Source: Antedon mediterranea (Eukaryota; Echinodermata; Crinoidea; Comatulida; Antedonidae). From it: 64,000 nucleotides of DNA. The position numbers and the translations under genes are program-made. Numbering within the stretch: position 1 is the stretch's first letter; every line of letters starts with the position of its first letter. The stretch is from NCBI RefSeq assembly GCF_964355755.1, contig NC_092672.1, positions 31,492,501 through 31,556,500 of the forward strand. Reading direction: 5' to 3'. Shown piece after piece: positions 24,729-33,162 of this stretch. The notes below the pieces were generated by a model. That model ran no database searches, was not told the DNA's origin, and saw nothing but the letters and a program-made list of their open reading frames with translations.

Positions 24729-24819
24729 TACATGTGGATCTCCATTAATGTTTAGGATAAATGCTTGTTATTGTTAAATGTTTCAATGTGTTTTAATTTT
24801 AATAAAGAGGGCCCCTGAA

Positions 24820-24945
24820 TATCAGTTAACTCACTGGGCTAAATTGGAAGGGTTTTTACCCTCTTTAAAGATGGTTGAAATAAAAATTAGAAACTTTGTT
24901 GCATCCTGAAGGTGTCCCCTTAACAGCTGGGGTTACTGTAGTTAT
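24820..24945 (+). repeat. Family C repeat fragment
   Basis: Contains 'gggcccctgaatatcagtt' and 'gaaggtgtccccttaacag', words shared with the other family C copies. Confidence 0.45.
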
Positions 24946-25407
24946 AATTCAACCTATATCTGCATTCCTTCTTTTTAAAATCAATAATTCCCATGTAATA
25001 TTATCCCACAAAAGGATGCACAGCACAGAAAGATAACATCTTCAGCTGTAAAACACCTTTTATATCTTATTTTTAAAGTAAATATATTATGTATATATTC
25101 AGTAGTACGATAGTTGACTAAGACAACACAAATGGAATGTTCTATGTTATTCTCCTCACAGCTGTTATCGCACTAGCATAATATTAGCAACTGTTTGATT
25201 TAGGGTTGTTAGTATGGTTGCATATCAGCTACTACTTTATAATGTATTATCATATTTTGGCTTCCTTTTATAATAGTGACTGTAATAATGAATGTTTATT
25301 TACCTTTATTTTCTCGATGGAGAAATCACAACGGCAGATCTTGAAGTCTGCAGTTATAGACAACAACAAAAAGATTAAATTCAGTGGTGTCCTCAACACA
25401 ACCTCTA
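24946..25407. other. AT-rich spacer
   Basis: No gene supported. Confidence 0.5.
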
Positions 25408-25470
25408 TCCTTTCCCTCCCACTTCTTATCCTTTCCCTCCCACTTCTTATCCTTTCCCTCCCACTTCTTA
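25408..25470 (+). repeat. 21-bp tandem repeat x3 (exact)
   Basis: Three identical 21-bp units that begin 'tcctttccctcccacttctt'. The unit is a multiple of three, so open frames arise on both strands by construction. Confidence 0.95.
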
Positions 25471-25673
25471 CCCCTTCCTTTATAATCTTAGCATTCAAAT
25501 AAGTAACTTGTATTCCTTTATTTAAAAATGTATCACTTTGTATTATTTAATGAATTTACTATGGTACAAAACATATCTCAAAATTGTAAAATGTTTACAA
25601 TAAAGTAGACTTGTATCTTGTATCTTGTAAAATAACTGATTGATGTATCAACTTTTGAATTTAAAAATTCATT

Positions 25674-25780
25674 AAGCCCTGTCTATACTATCAAACTAGT
25701 TTGACAAAAAAAGTGTGATGTGCCCAAATATGGTAGTGGTATGACATCATCATGTTCATGTATGGGCACATCACATCTTG
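25674..25780. mobile_element. MITE family A, copy 6 (3'-truncated)
   Basis: Left end 'agccctgtctatactatc' plus the full core palindrome ('gtgatgtgccc...gggcacatcac'). The right terminal repeat is missing. Confidence 0.75.
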
Positions 25781-26795
25781 ACTGTTTATAAATTAATTTC
25801 CAATATATCACTGGGTAGTTTAAAATTTCCCCAATCCTGTAAATTTAATTTTATATTTAAAAATTAATTATACACAAGTATATAAATGAACACAATTTTT
25901 TTTATACACGTGCCTTCAATTTATATGAAAATTATAATTGATTAAATATTCAATGTCACAGGATGGAGATAATAATAAAAATATTATTTTTTTTTAAACT
26001 TAAATAATTTAGAATAGAATAACCTAGTATAATCAAAAAGCCTAGTGAAACGAAATATTTTTATTTTGTATTTTAGTCAAAATCCCTGGGAACACATCTT
26101 ATAATTTGAATAGTATCAAATAGGAAAATAACCCATTTTAGTTATATCATTCACAATTCATCTACAATAATGAAAATGGAACAAAAAATGATGACTCACA
26201 AAATTAATAATGTACTGTAAATATTACCAACATTTTGGTGGTAGCTTACAAATTGACTGGTAGTATTACCCCAGTACATTAACTGTCAATATTACCATAG
26301 TATAAATTACATTTAATTAACTATTACATAACTACTATAGAGTGGTAATATGTAATTAGGGTTAAGCCTTATTAGTTAATTAATTGCTGGCTCCACATTA
26401 ATTACTAATTAAACGTTGCTATGTGATATCGGATATGAGGTTATAAAATCAGTTTAAAGTTGGGCAAAGCGTATCTCCGGTTGCTATGACACGCTATTGG
26501 TCAAGCGTACAGTATCACTATAAATACCTTTTTTTTATATTAAATTTGGTTTTATTATTATTAAGTTTGCATTACGATGTTTACATTAACTGTGAAAGAT
26601 CTTCGAAAATTGTATTTTGCAACCTCGTTCAACAAGAAAATTAATTGATGTGTTCTATAAATGAGTGTTAGGAGAAAATATATGCTATGGTTTTGTTCGC
26701 TGAAGTTTTACCTTTTCTATTTTTAATTACTTGCCTAATTAATATTATATTACCGTATATGACTGAGTATAATCTTCTGTTAAAGTATACTGAAT
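25781..26795. other. AT-rich non-coding stretch
   Basis: Nothing beyond short A/T tracts and small inverted 'aattaattaa' words. Confidence 0.5.
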
Positions 26796-26995
26796 TTGAA
26801 TCAAAGACTTTGGTAAAAACAAGGATATGCTGCTCACTCTTAATTTTTGCCTAATTAACAAGGCCCCTGGGAATATACTATGTAATATGCGGTTTTATAG
26901 TGCTTCTACACAGCCAGCATCTCCATTCAATGGGTTTTAAAAATAATAAAAACTAAGTATTTTTTCTTCAAATAACTGAATACATCAAATCCTCA
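26796..26995 (+). repeat. Dispersed repeat family D, copy 1
   Basis: Shares 'aatttttgcc(t/a)aattaaca', 'gtaatatgcgg', 'cagcatctccattcaatggg' and a trailing 'tttttcttcaaata' with 29535-29715 in the same order. Confidence 0.8.
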
Positions 26996-27756
26996 TTACA
27001 AATATAATCTAATTTTGTTTTTCCAAGTATATTCTACTGAGATCCAGTCACTGATACCAAGCACAGTGTTTTCATTTTCTTCTTTTTTTGGCAGTAATTT
27101 TCCTGTTGGATTTTAGCCCATGATGTCCAATTACTTATTAATATTCCTGGTTCTGTGAATTTGTTTTTCATGGTAAAAAAGAGAATTTGGGAACTTAAAA
27201 AAGAAATTTTTGGATAGTTTGTTGTTGATGTATGACTGTTGACTGTGTATTTATTAAAATAATAATTAGTTTAGTGCATTCTCTGGATCTAAATGAGTCA
27301 ATTAGGCCTACAAATGAAATCTGATAGGACTAGGCTTCGTCAGTGGGATACAACCAGAATATGATTTAGTTGATGACGTTGCGTAATATGTAATGAATCA
27401 CCAATGTTGTCAGGTTAAATATGTTTTGCGCCACCGCACATGATTTAATTGACACTTTGCATACTTGTAATGAAATGAAATGCATTTCCCTGTCATCATA
27501 ATCTGTAATTAAAACGTAGTTGCGACCATCATCGTCTTTTAAACAAAGTGCATGTATTTTTTTAAATTATTTAAAAAAAAATTTTTTATTTTGTAATTTC
27601 CTTAACTACTTTATATATTTAACATCACAGCTGTTTTTCTTCAAAAAATAATAATATAAATTGAAAAAATTACTTTTGAATTATATGAAATAAAACAACA
27701 TGTTCTAATAATATCAATGAAACAAAAAGCAAAACAGAAAACATGATTCGATTGAC
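26996..27756. other. AT-rich spacer
   Basis: No gene supported. Confidence 0.5.
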
Positions 27757-27764
27757 CTACAAAC

Positions 27765-28494
27765 GGGTATTGCTAAACACCGCAAACCCCGCAAACCTCC
27801 AAAAAAACATAGCAAACCCCACCAAACCAACATAAAAGTGATTGAATCATGTAGTGTACAACCCACTGGGTATATCAATGTAAAAAAAAAATAAATTTCT
27901 ACTGTTAACAACTTATTTTTGGGGTAAAACATCATTTTTTGGTAAAAAATGATTGCTAAACCCTACAAACCTCCAAAAAACCATAGCAAACCCCACCGAA
28001 CCAACATAAAAGTGATTGAATCATGTAGTGTACAACCCACTGGGTATATAAATTATTAAATTTCTACTGTTAACTACTTTTTTGGGGATAAAACATAATT
28101 TTTTGGTTAAAAATTAGCAATAATTTTTGACCAAAAAATGATGTTTTACCCCAAAAATAAGTAGTTAACAGTAGAAATTTAATATATTTTTTACATGGAT
28201 ATACCCAGTGGGTTGTACACTACATGATTCAATCACTTATATGTTGGTTTGGTGGGGTTTGCTATATTTTTTTGGAGGTTTGCGGGGTTTAGCAATCATT
28301 TTTTACCAAAAAATGATGTTTTACCTAAAAAATAAGTAGTTAACAGTAGAAATTTAATATTTTTTTTACATGGATATACCCAGTGGGTTGTACACTACAT
28401 GATTCAATCACTTTTATGTTGGTTCGATGGGGTTTGCTATGTTTTTTTGGAGGTTTGCGGGGGTTTGCGGGGTTTGCGGTGTTTAGCAATACCC
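27765..28494. mobile_element. Foldback DNA element with 8-bp target duplication
   Basis: About 730 bp. The terminal inverted repeat starts 'gggtattgctaaacaccg' and is mirrored at the right end. Inside, each half contains two tandem copies of a ~185-bp unit ('gcaaaccccacc', 'agtgattgaatcatgtagtg', 'cccactgggtatat', 'aatttctactgttaac'). The halves are inverted relative to each other around 28100-28130. The flanks carry 'ctacaaac' on both sides (27757-27764 and 28495-28502), an 8-bp candidate target duplication as made by hAT, P or Merlin-type transposases. There is no transposase frame, so it is non-autonomous. Confidence 0.8.
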
Positions 28495-28610
28495 CTACAA
28501 ACTATATTTTTCATAACTCATAAAGATAACTTCTTATATATATTGATAAATTGAAAAAAAAATGTGAAAACTTTTCAAATAACTTCTGATAAATATTGAT
28601 AAATTTAATT

Positions 28611-28722
28611 ACATAAACCAGAAATTGTAGTCTATGAGTGCCGCTTACCTGGATAAACTGACATTAGCCCTTTTCTCATGAAATTAGGGGACTACAATAT
28701 ATGAAAAGAAGAATTTTAATGG
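28611..28722 (+). mobile_element. Relic DIRS terminal repeat (solo end)
   Basis: 'gtagtctatgagtgccgc' and 'ttacctggataaact' match the outer end of the DIRS element at 29807-29862. 'tgaaaagaagaa' follows at the expected distance. No internal DIRS sequence adjoins it. Confidence 0.75.
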
Positions 28723-28789
28723 AACACCCCTACCTATCAATGGAACAGCCTGAATACTAAAAAATTCATTTAATATTATTACTGTATTG

Positions 28790-28872
28790 TTAGACCAACC
28801 TCTATTCAAGGGACATCCTTAACAGGAGACTTTGTTGAGCCCTGAAGATGTCCCCTTAATAGAGGTTCTTGT
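28790..28872 (+). repeat. Family C repeat fragment
   Basis: 'gaccaacctctattcaaggg' and 'tccccttaatagaggttc' form a small inverted pair typical of the family. Confidence 0.55.
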
Positions 28873-29534
28873 AATTTGTCAATATTTTTTTTAAACTTAA
28901 TTTTTCATATTGCAGACTAATATTTTGTAAAATCTCTTCAATTAAAATTCACTGATAAAAAAAAACAGTAACTAATTGTAAAACATGGAAATGACCACCA
29001 ATCTGAACTCAATTAGTAAAACCAATACTCCCTGATGAGAAATCAGAGTTTAGGAAACCTAAACTTGAACTTAAATTAGTTTTATTAAATTAATGTGTTA
29101 ACACTTGGTTATTTAATAATTATTTGACAGTAAGAGAGAATTAATAACATGTTCATATTGTTTGTAGGTTTTTGTTTGAGTTTATTGAGCAGGAATGCCA
29201 GCATTGAGATGGATAGTGAATTAATTTGCTTATGGTTTCAATAGGCAACCCCATAAATGAATTATGACGGTATTACTGTGGTGAAAAACTGTTTTTAAAT
29301 ATACCGTAAAACCTTGCCTTCTTTTCCAAAAGAAACCTTTCTGTGGTTTGCAAAAAAAAATTTTGAAAAAAAGCCCATCTGGAAAAGAAGCCCACCCAAG
29401 AGTCCTAAAAAAGAAGAAGACCATGGGCTAATTGATCTTTTCGAGCTAGGTTTTATAGTTCCCTTTTTTAATTTGCCTATCAAAATTATATTATCCTAAA
29501 TAAGGATAATCCTATGTTAAATTAGAACATACGA
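28873..29534. other. AT-rich spacer
   Basis: A Lys/Pro-rich short frame near 29314-29499 has an equally open antisense frame. Neither is recognisable. Confidence 0.4.
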
Positions 29535-29715
29535 TTTTGGTAAATCAAAGTATAATCTCACTCCTAATTTTTGCCAAATTAACAAGGCTCCTGGGACATA
29601 CTCTGTAATATGCGGTATTCTGGAGTTTCTACACATGGCTAAATAGCTTTAATGCCAGCATCTCCATTCAATGGGTTATAAAAGTAACAAAAACATTTTT
29701 TTTCTTCAAATACCA
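29535..29715 (+). repeat. Dispersed repeat family D, copy 2
   Basis: Diverged copy of 26796-26995 with one insertion near 'acatggctaaatagcttt'. It lies about 90 bp left of the DIRS element. Confidence 0.8.
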
Positions 29716-29845
29716 TAAAATAATATTTCACATCGTTAAATTATTTAGTATAACTGTTATATTGCAAAAAGTTGTTAGAAATATAGCCGCGAATTCCAAT
29801 AAAGATTACACAAACCAACAGTGGTGTTGGTAGTCTATGAGTGCC

Positions 29846-30015
29846 GCTTACCTGGATAAACCAACATAAGCCTCTCTCTTCGACGAGAGGTAAACATTAC
29901 GAAAAGAAGAACATTAATAACATTAATTTTTCCCCACCCCCGTCGGATAATGGATCAGTCCGCCACCAGTACGCCCTCAAGTGAGACACACCCACTTATC
30001 ATCGTCATCATTTCT
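29846..30015. repeat. DIRS inverted terminal repeat, 3' side (170 bp)
   Basis: Inverted complement of 34986-35155 over all 170 bp as far as I compared. It runs from 'gcttacctggataaacc' to 'atcgtcatcatttct'. The outer 39 bp (29807-29845) differs from the other end, so the two termini are distinguishable. Confidence 0.9.
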
Positions 30016-30050
30016 CAAGACCACCTGCCTGAGGGGACGGTAGGGAGGGC

Positions 30051-30148
30051 GTTTATCCAGGTAAGCGGCACTCATAGACTACCAACACCACTGTTGGTTT
30101 GTGTAGTCTATATCGTGCCTAGCTTACCTGGATAAACCAACATAAGCC
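30051..30148. repeat. DIRS internal complementary region
   Basis: 30051-30105 is an inverted copy of the left outer end, 29807-29861. 30105-30148 is an inverted copy of the right outer end, 35129-35172. The two copies meet at 'gtgtagtcta', sharing one base. This is the expected template for joining the two ends into a circle. It fixes the element boundaries to the base. Confidence 0.9.
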
Positions 30149-30211
30149 AGTGTAGCACCGGACTAGAGTCTAGTCGGAGGCGGGAGGCAAGGTAAACATT
30201 GTCATACATAC

Positions 30212-31240
30212 CTAGTGTCTGGGCTTCAAGATTGAAGCCGCCACCGTAGACTGGTTTGCGGAGGTATCCGACAGGTAGTGGGATGTGAAGGTGGACTGTG
30301 ATCGCCACCATGCCGCTTGCAGGATGTCTGGAAGGGGCACCCCAGCAAACAGCGCCCATGAAGCGGCTATGCCACGCACTTGGTGCATATGTGCCGGAGG
30401 AGGCGTATTTGTGGAGTCGTAACCAGCCCGGATGGCTGCCACGACCCAGTTTGCCAGCGTCGACCGAGCAGCCGGTCGGAAGGGTGCAACTGTCGATACG
30501 AACAGATGTGACGCTGAGACCCGAATGGACTCTGTGCGTTTGATGTAAAACTTTAGTGCCCGCACCGGGCACCAAAGTCTGTCTTCCTCAACCCCTGAAT
30601 ATGCAGCAATGGTGGGAATAAACACAGTCGGCGGCGAGAAGTTCAATGTCTGAGATTTTGCAAGGAAATCTTTCCTAAAAACCAACCGCGCGCCACCCCG
30701 TTCAAACCTGATGTGCCCTGGCTCCAGAGAAAGAGCGTGCAGTTCACCTCTGCGCTTGCACGAGGCTAGTGCAATCAAAAAGGCAGTTTTGAGAGTCAGG
30801 TTGTAAAGTGATGCCCTACTCAGGGGCTCGAAGGGTGGACGCATAAGAGCGGCTAGGACGACATTGACGTCCCAACGTGGAATCAGGGCCTTAGTAGGAG
30901 GCCGTTCTCGAAACATCCCGCGAAGCAAACTGGAAATTGCAGGGGATGAAGAGATGGTCGAGCCGTCTTTAAAGTTCGGAATTACTGCAGCCAAGGCAGA
31001 CCGATAGCCGGATACGGTGCGAACCTGCAGACCTGACTCAAACAGGTAATGTAGGAAAGCGCAGACCTGGCCCAAAGTCACTTTCATAGGGTCGGTCTTC
31101 TGGCGCTTGCACCATTCGAAAAAGTGTTTTAATCGGCTATTGTAGACAGCAAGAGTGGATTCCCGTCGGGATTTCGCCGCGAGGGCGGCCGGACCATCTG
31201 GAATGCCTGAGTCTCTGAAACGATCCCTGACAATGGCCAT
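30212..31240 (-). CDS. DIRS tyrosine recombinase domain (342 aa from the last in-frame ATG)
   Basis: Site-specific recombinase that would insert the circular DNA copy. Counting from the ATG at 31240-31238, an N-terminal SAM-like DNA-binding region lies near residues 25-110. The catalytic set is complete: R164 in 'CKRRGELHAL', H286 and R289 in 'HMHQVRG', a W311/W312 pair, and nucleophile Y322 in 'FTSHYLSD'. The start is uncertain because the frame stays open far upstream: it continues without a stop to 33151, just after the gag UGA, and shares the gag frame. Its first ~36 codons overlap the end of the RT frame. It may be made from an internal start or as the end of a Gag read-through product. 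Stop is TAG at 30214-30212. Confidence 0.9.
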   Translation of the reverse strand: MAIVRDRFRDSGIPDGPAALAAKSRRESTLAVYNSRLKHFFEWCKRQKTDPMKVTLGQVCAFLHYLFESGLQVRTVSGYRSALAAVIPNFKDGSTISSSPAISSLLRGMFRERPPTKALIPRWDVNVVLAALMRPPFEPLSRASLYNLTLKTAFLIALASCKRRGELHALSLEPGHIRFERGGARLVFRKDFLAKSQTLNFSPPTVFIPTIAAYSGVEEDRLWCPVRALKFYIKRTESIRVSASHLFVSTVAPFRPAARSTLANWVVAAIRAGYDSTNTPPPAHMHQVRGIAASWALFAGVPLPDILQAAWWRSQSTFTSHYLSDTSANQSTVAASILKPRH

Positions 31241-33162
31241 ACAGTCAGGTCGAGGGATATGAGGTTCGGTAGAGCAAACCGAGCTCGGCCCTGCGTCAGC
31301 AAGTCGTTCCGAATCGGAAGACGTAACGGCTGATCGTACAGAAGGCCTAGAAGCAGTGGAAACCACGGCTGCCTGGGCCAATACGGCGCTATTAGTAGGA
31401 CTCGGCATTGATGGCGCTGAATGTGCGTCAGGACCAGTGGCAGTATTGAAATCGGTGGAAAGGCATATGCCCAAAGGTTGTCCCATGGTATGGACAGGGC
31501 ATCCACCGCCCACGCATGTGCATCCCGATATCGACTGCAGAACGTCGGGAGCTGCGTGTTGCCTGACGTCGCAAACAGATCTACATGGGGCCGCCCAAAG
31601 TGGTTGAAGATTTGGGTGGCGATTATTGGAAGGAGACGCCATTCCGTAGGACGTAGAAGTGGACGGGACAGTGCGTCCGCCACTATGTTCAGACGACCCG
31701 CAATGTGGGCCGCTGACAGTTGGATGTTGTGTCTTATACACCACATTAGCAACGTCCACGTGTGGCAACATAGCGTGGGGGACCGTGTACCCCCTTGCCT
31801 GTTTATGTATGCCACGACGGTTGTGTTGTCGGAATTGACGAGAACATGGCGATTTGCCAGATGGGGAAGAAGAGCCTCCAACGAGCGCTCGACTGCCCAT
31901 AGTTCGAGCAGGTTGATGTGGGCGCGCGTCTCCTCGGGCGACCAGAGGCCGGAGACGCGAATGTCCGGAGACGGTATGTGACCGCCCCAGCCTACTTCGG
32001 ATGCGTCCGTTTCCACACGGACATCCGGAATTGACCTTTGTATAGGTGTGCCCACAAGTAACCTGTCTTCCACGAGCCACCATTCGAGATGCGAGATAAT
32101 GAACGCATTCGTTGGAACCACTTTGTGTAGAGAGTCTGATCTTGGGCGGTACGCTGCCAGAAGGTGCAGATGTAGAGGCCGCATCCTTAACCGGCAGAAC
32201 GGAACGAGGGCGACGAAGCTGGCCAGTGACCCCAAGGTGCGTAGCCAGTCGTACGCCGTCGGAGCCTGAGCATTGATAAGATGTAGCACTGCAGTTCTTG
32301 CCTTGGCCACACGCTCGATGGATGGGCACGCACGGCCCGTAACCAAATTTATTTGGGCTCCGAGATACAGAGGGTTCTGAGAAGGGAGAAGACATGACTT
32401 CTCCTCGTTTATTATGAACCCTGCTTGTTCCGTCACGAGGCGGACAAAAGATAAGCTGCTCAGCAGCTGGTCCCTGGACTGGGCCACGATCAACCAATCG
32501 TCTAAGTACATGAAAACTCTGATGCCGTGTTGATGAAAGAACGCCGCCAGGGTTCTCACTAGACGAGTAAACACTCGTGGGGCCGTTGAGAGGCCGAACG
32601 GCAGAGCTACGAATTGGTATACCTGATCGTGAATGCGGAAGCGCAGCCAACTCTGGTGTTCTTGCGCAATAGGCACGTGAAAGTACGCGTCTTTCAAGTC
32701 TATTGTGGCTGCCCAGTCCCCTCGTCTTAGCCCCAACAGGATAGATGAGACAGTCTCCATCCTGAACCTGCGGGGCCGGATGTACCGCTTGTTCAGACTT
32801 TTGAGGTTTAGGATGGGTCGCCAATCGCCCGATTTTTTCTGGGCGAGGAAAACGGTGGATTCGTGTCCCGGGATCGTAAGTTGTTCTTTTTGAACATGCA
32901 CCACAGCTCCTTTCTGGAGCAGTGCTTCGAGGCCCGTCATGAGCGCTTGACTCTTTTCCGGCTCTGACGGAATCCTCGTGTGCCGGGCACCTCCGCTCAC
33001 CGGAGGGCTCGAGAATTCGATACGATACCCGTGTGTCACGGTGGAGAGAACCCATCTGTCTGTGGTCAGGGTCTCCCAAACCCGTGAAAACCGTTTCAAG
33101 CGACCCCCCACCTGCCCGCCCTCGCTTGGAGGGACGGGCGTCCCCGGGCCGTCACCGGCGCT
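31129..33162 (-). CDS. DIRS reverse transcriptase / RNase H / methylase-like polyprotein
   Basis: The open frame runs from just after a TGA at 33165-33163 to the TGA/TAA-type stop at 31131-31129. It has no ATG before 32940. Numbering from the GTG at 33111, RT motifs include D138 in 'TIDLKDAY', 'LPFGLSTAP' near 170-178 and the catalytic 'YLDD' at 202-205. RNase H acidic residues are D369, E403, D428 and D479 ('ADALSR'). The C-terminal part (about 500-600), with 'YAFPP' and 'IAPYWPRQPWFP', corresponds to the DIRS region described as a Dam-like methylase; I make that call from memory of the family. The frame is +1 relative to gag and overlaps gag by only 8 nt. Without an early ATG, entry probably needs recoding or an internal start at 32940, which would drop little of the RT core. 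It lies inside the long open recombinase frame. Confidence 0.9.
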   Translation of the reverse strand, partial: SAGDGPGTPVPPSEGGQVGGRLKRFSRVWETLTTDRWVLSTVTHGYRIEFSSPPVSGGARHTRIPSEPEKSQALMTGLEALLQKGAVVHVQKEQLTIPGHESTVFLAQKKSGDWRPILNLKSLNKRYIRPRRFRMETVSSILLGLRRGDWAATIDLKDAYFHVPIAQEHQSWLRFRIHDQVYQFVALPFGLSTAPRVFTRLVRTLAAFFHQHGIRVFMYLDDWLIVAQSRDQLLSSLSFVRLVTEQAGFIINEEKSCLLPSQNPLYLGAQINLVTGRACPSIERVAKARTAVLHLINAQAPTAYDWLRTLGSLASFVALVPFCRLRMRPLHLHLLAAYRPRSDSLHKVVPTNAFIISHLEWWLVEDRLLVGTPIQRSIPDVRVETDASEVGWGGHIPSPDIRVSGLWSPEETRAHINLLELWAVERSLEALLPHLANRHVLVNSDNTTVVAYINRQGGTRSPTLCCHTWTLLMWCIRHNIQLSAAHIAGRLNIVADALSRPLLRPTEWRLLPIIATQIFNHFGRPHVDLFATSGNTQLPTFCSRYRDAHAWAVDALSIPWDNLWAYAFPPISILPLVLTHIQRHQCRVLLIAPYWPRQPWFPLLLGLLYDQPLRLPIRNDLLTQGRARFALPNLISLDLTVWPLSGIVSETQAFQMVRPPSRRNPDGNPLLLSTIAD
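31241..33151 (-). other. Open extension of the recombinase frame across the RT gene
   Basis: From the codon after the gag UGA to the recombinase ATG, 637 codons contain no stop, in the gag frame and -1 relative to RT. The predicted peptide is rich in Arg, Ser, Pro, Gly and His, with no recognisable domain, as expected of an overprinted frame. Its openness over about 1.9 kb suggests it is translated or was recently. Otherwise it reflects G+C-rich composition that makes stops rare. Confidence 0.7.
33114..33154 (-). promoter_or_regulatory. Candidate recoding site: UGA-CGG with downstream stem-loop
   Basis: The gag stop is UGA (33154-33152), followed by CGG. After a 12-nt spacer, 'gcccgtccctc' (33139-33129) can pair with 'gagggcgggc' (33123-33114), leaving one bulged U and the loop CAAGC. 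UGA-CGG plus a 3' stem-loop is a known stop-codon read-through arrangement in RNA viruses. Read-through would enter the recombinase frame. A +1 slip at the same UGA would enter the RT frame, as in antizyme-type frameshifting. Function is inference; the sequence arrangement is seen directly. Confidence 0.5.

Noticed and set aside
30108-30575. 155-codon minus-strand frame at the DIRS 3' end
   Set aside because: It overlaps the recombinase in another phase and the internal complementary region; it is a shadow of the recombinase gene.
31421-31981. 186-codon plus-strand frame
   Set aside because: Antisense to the RT/RNase H gene, no domain; a by-product of G+C-rich codon use.
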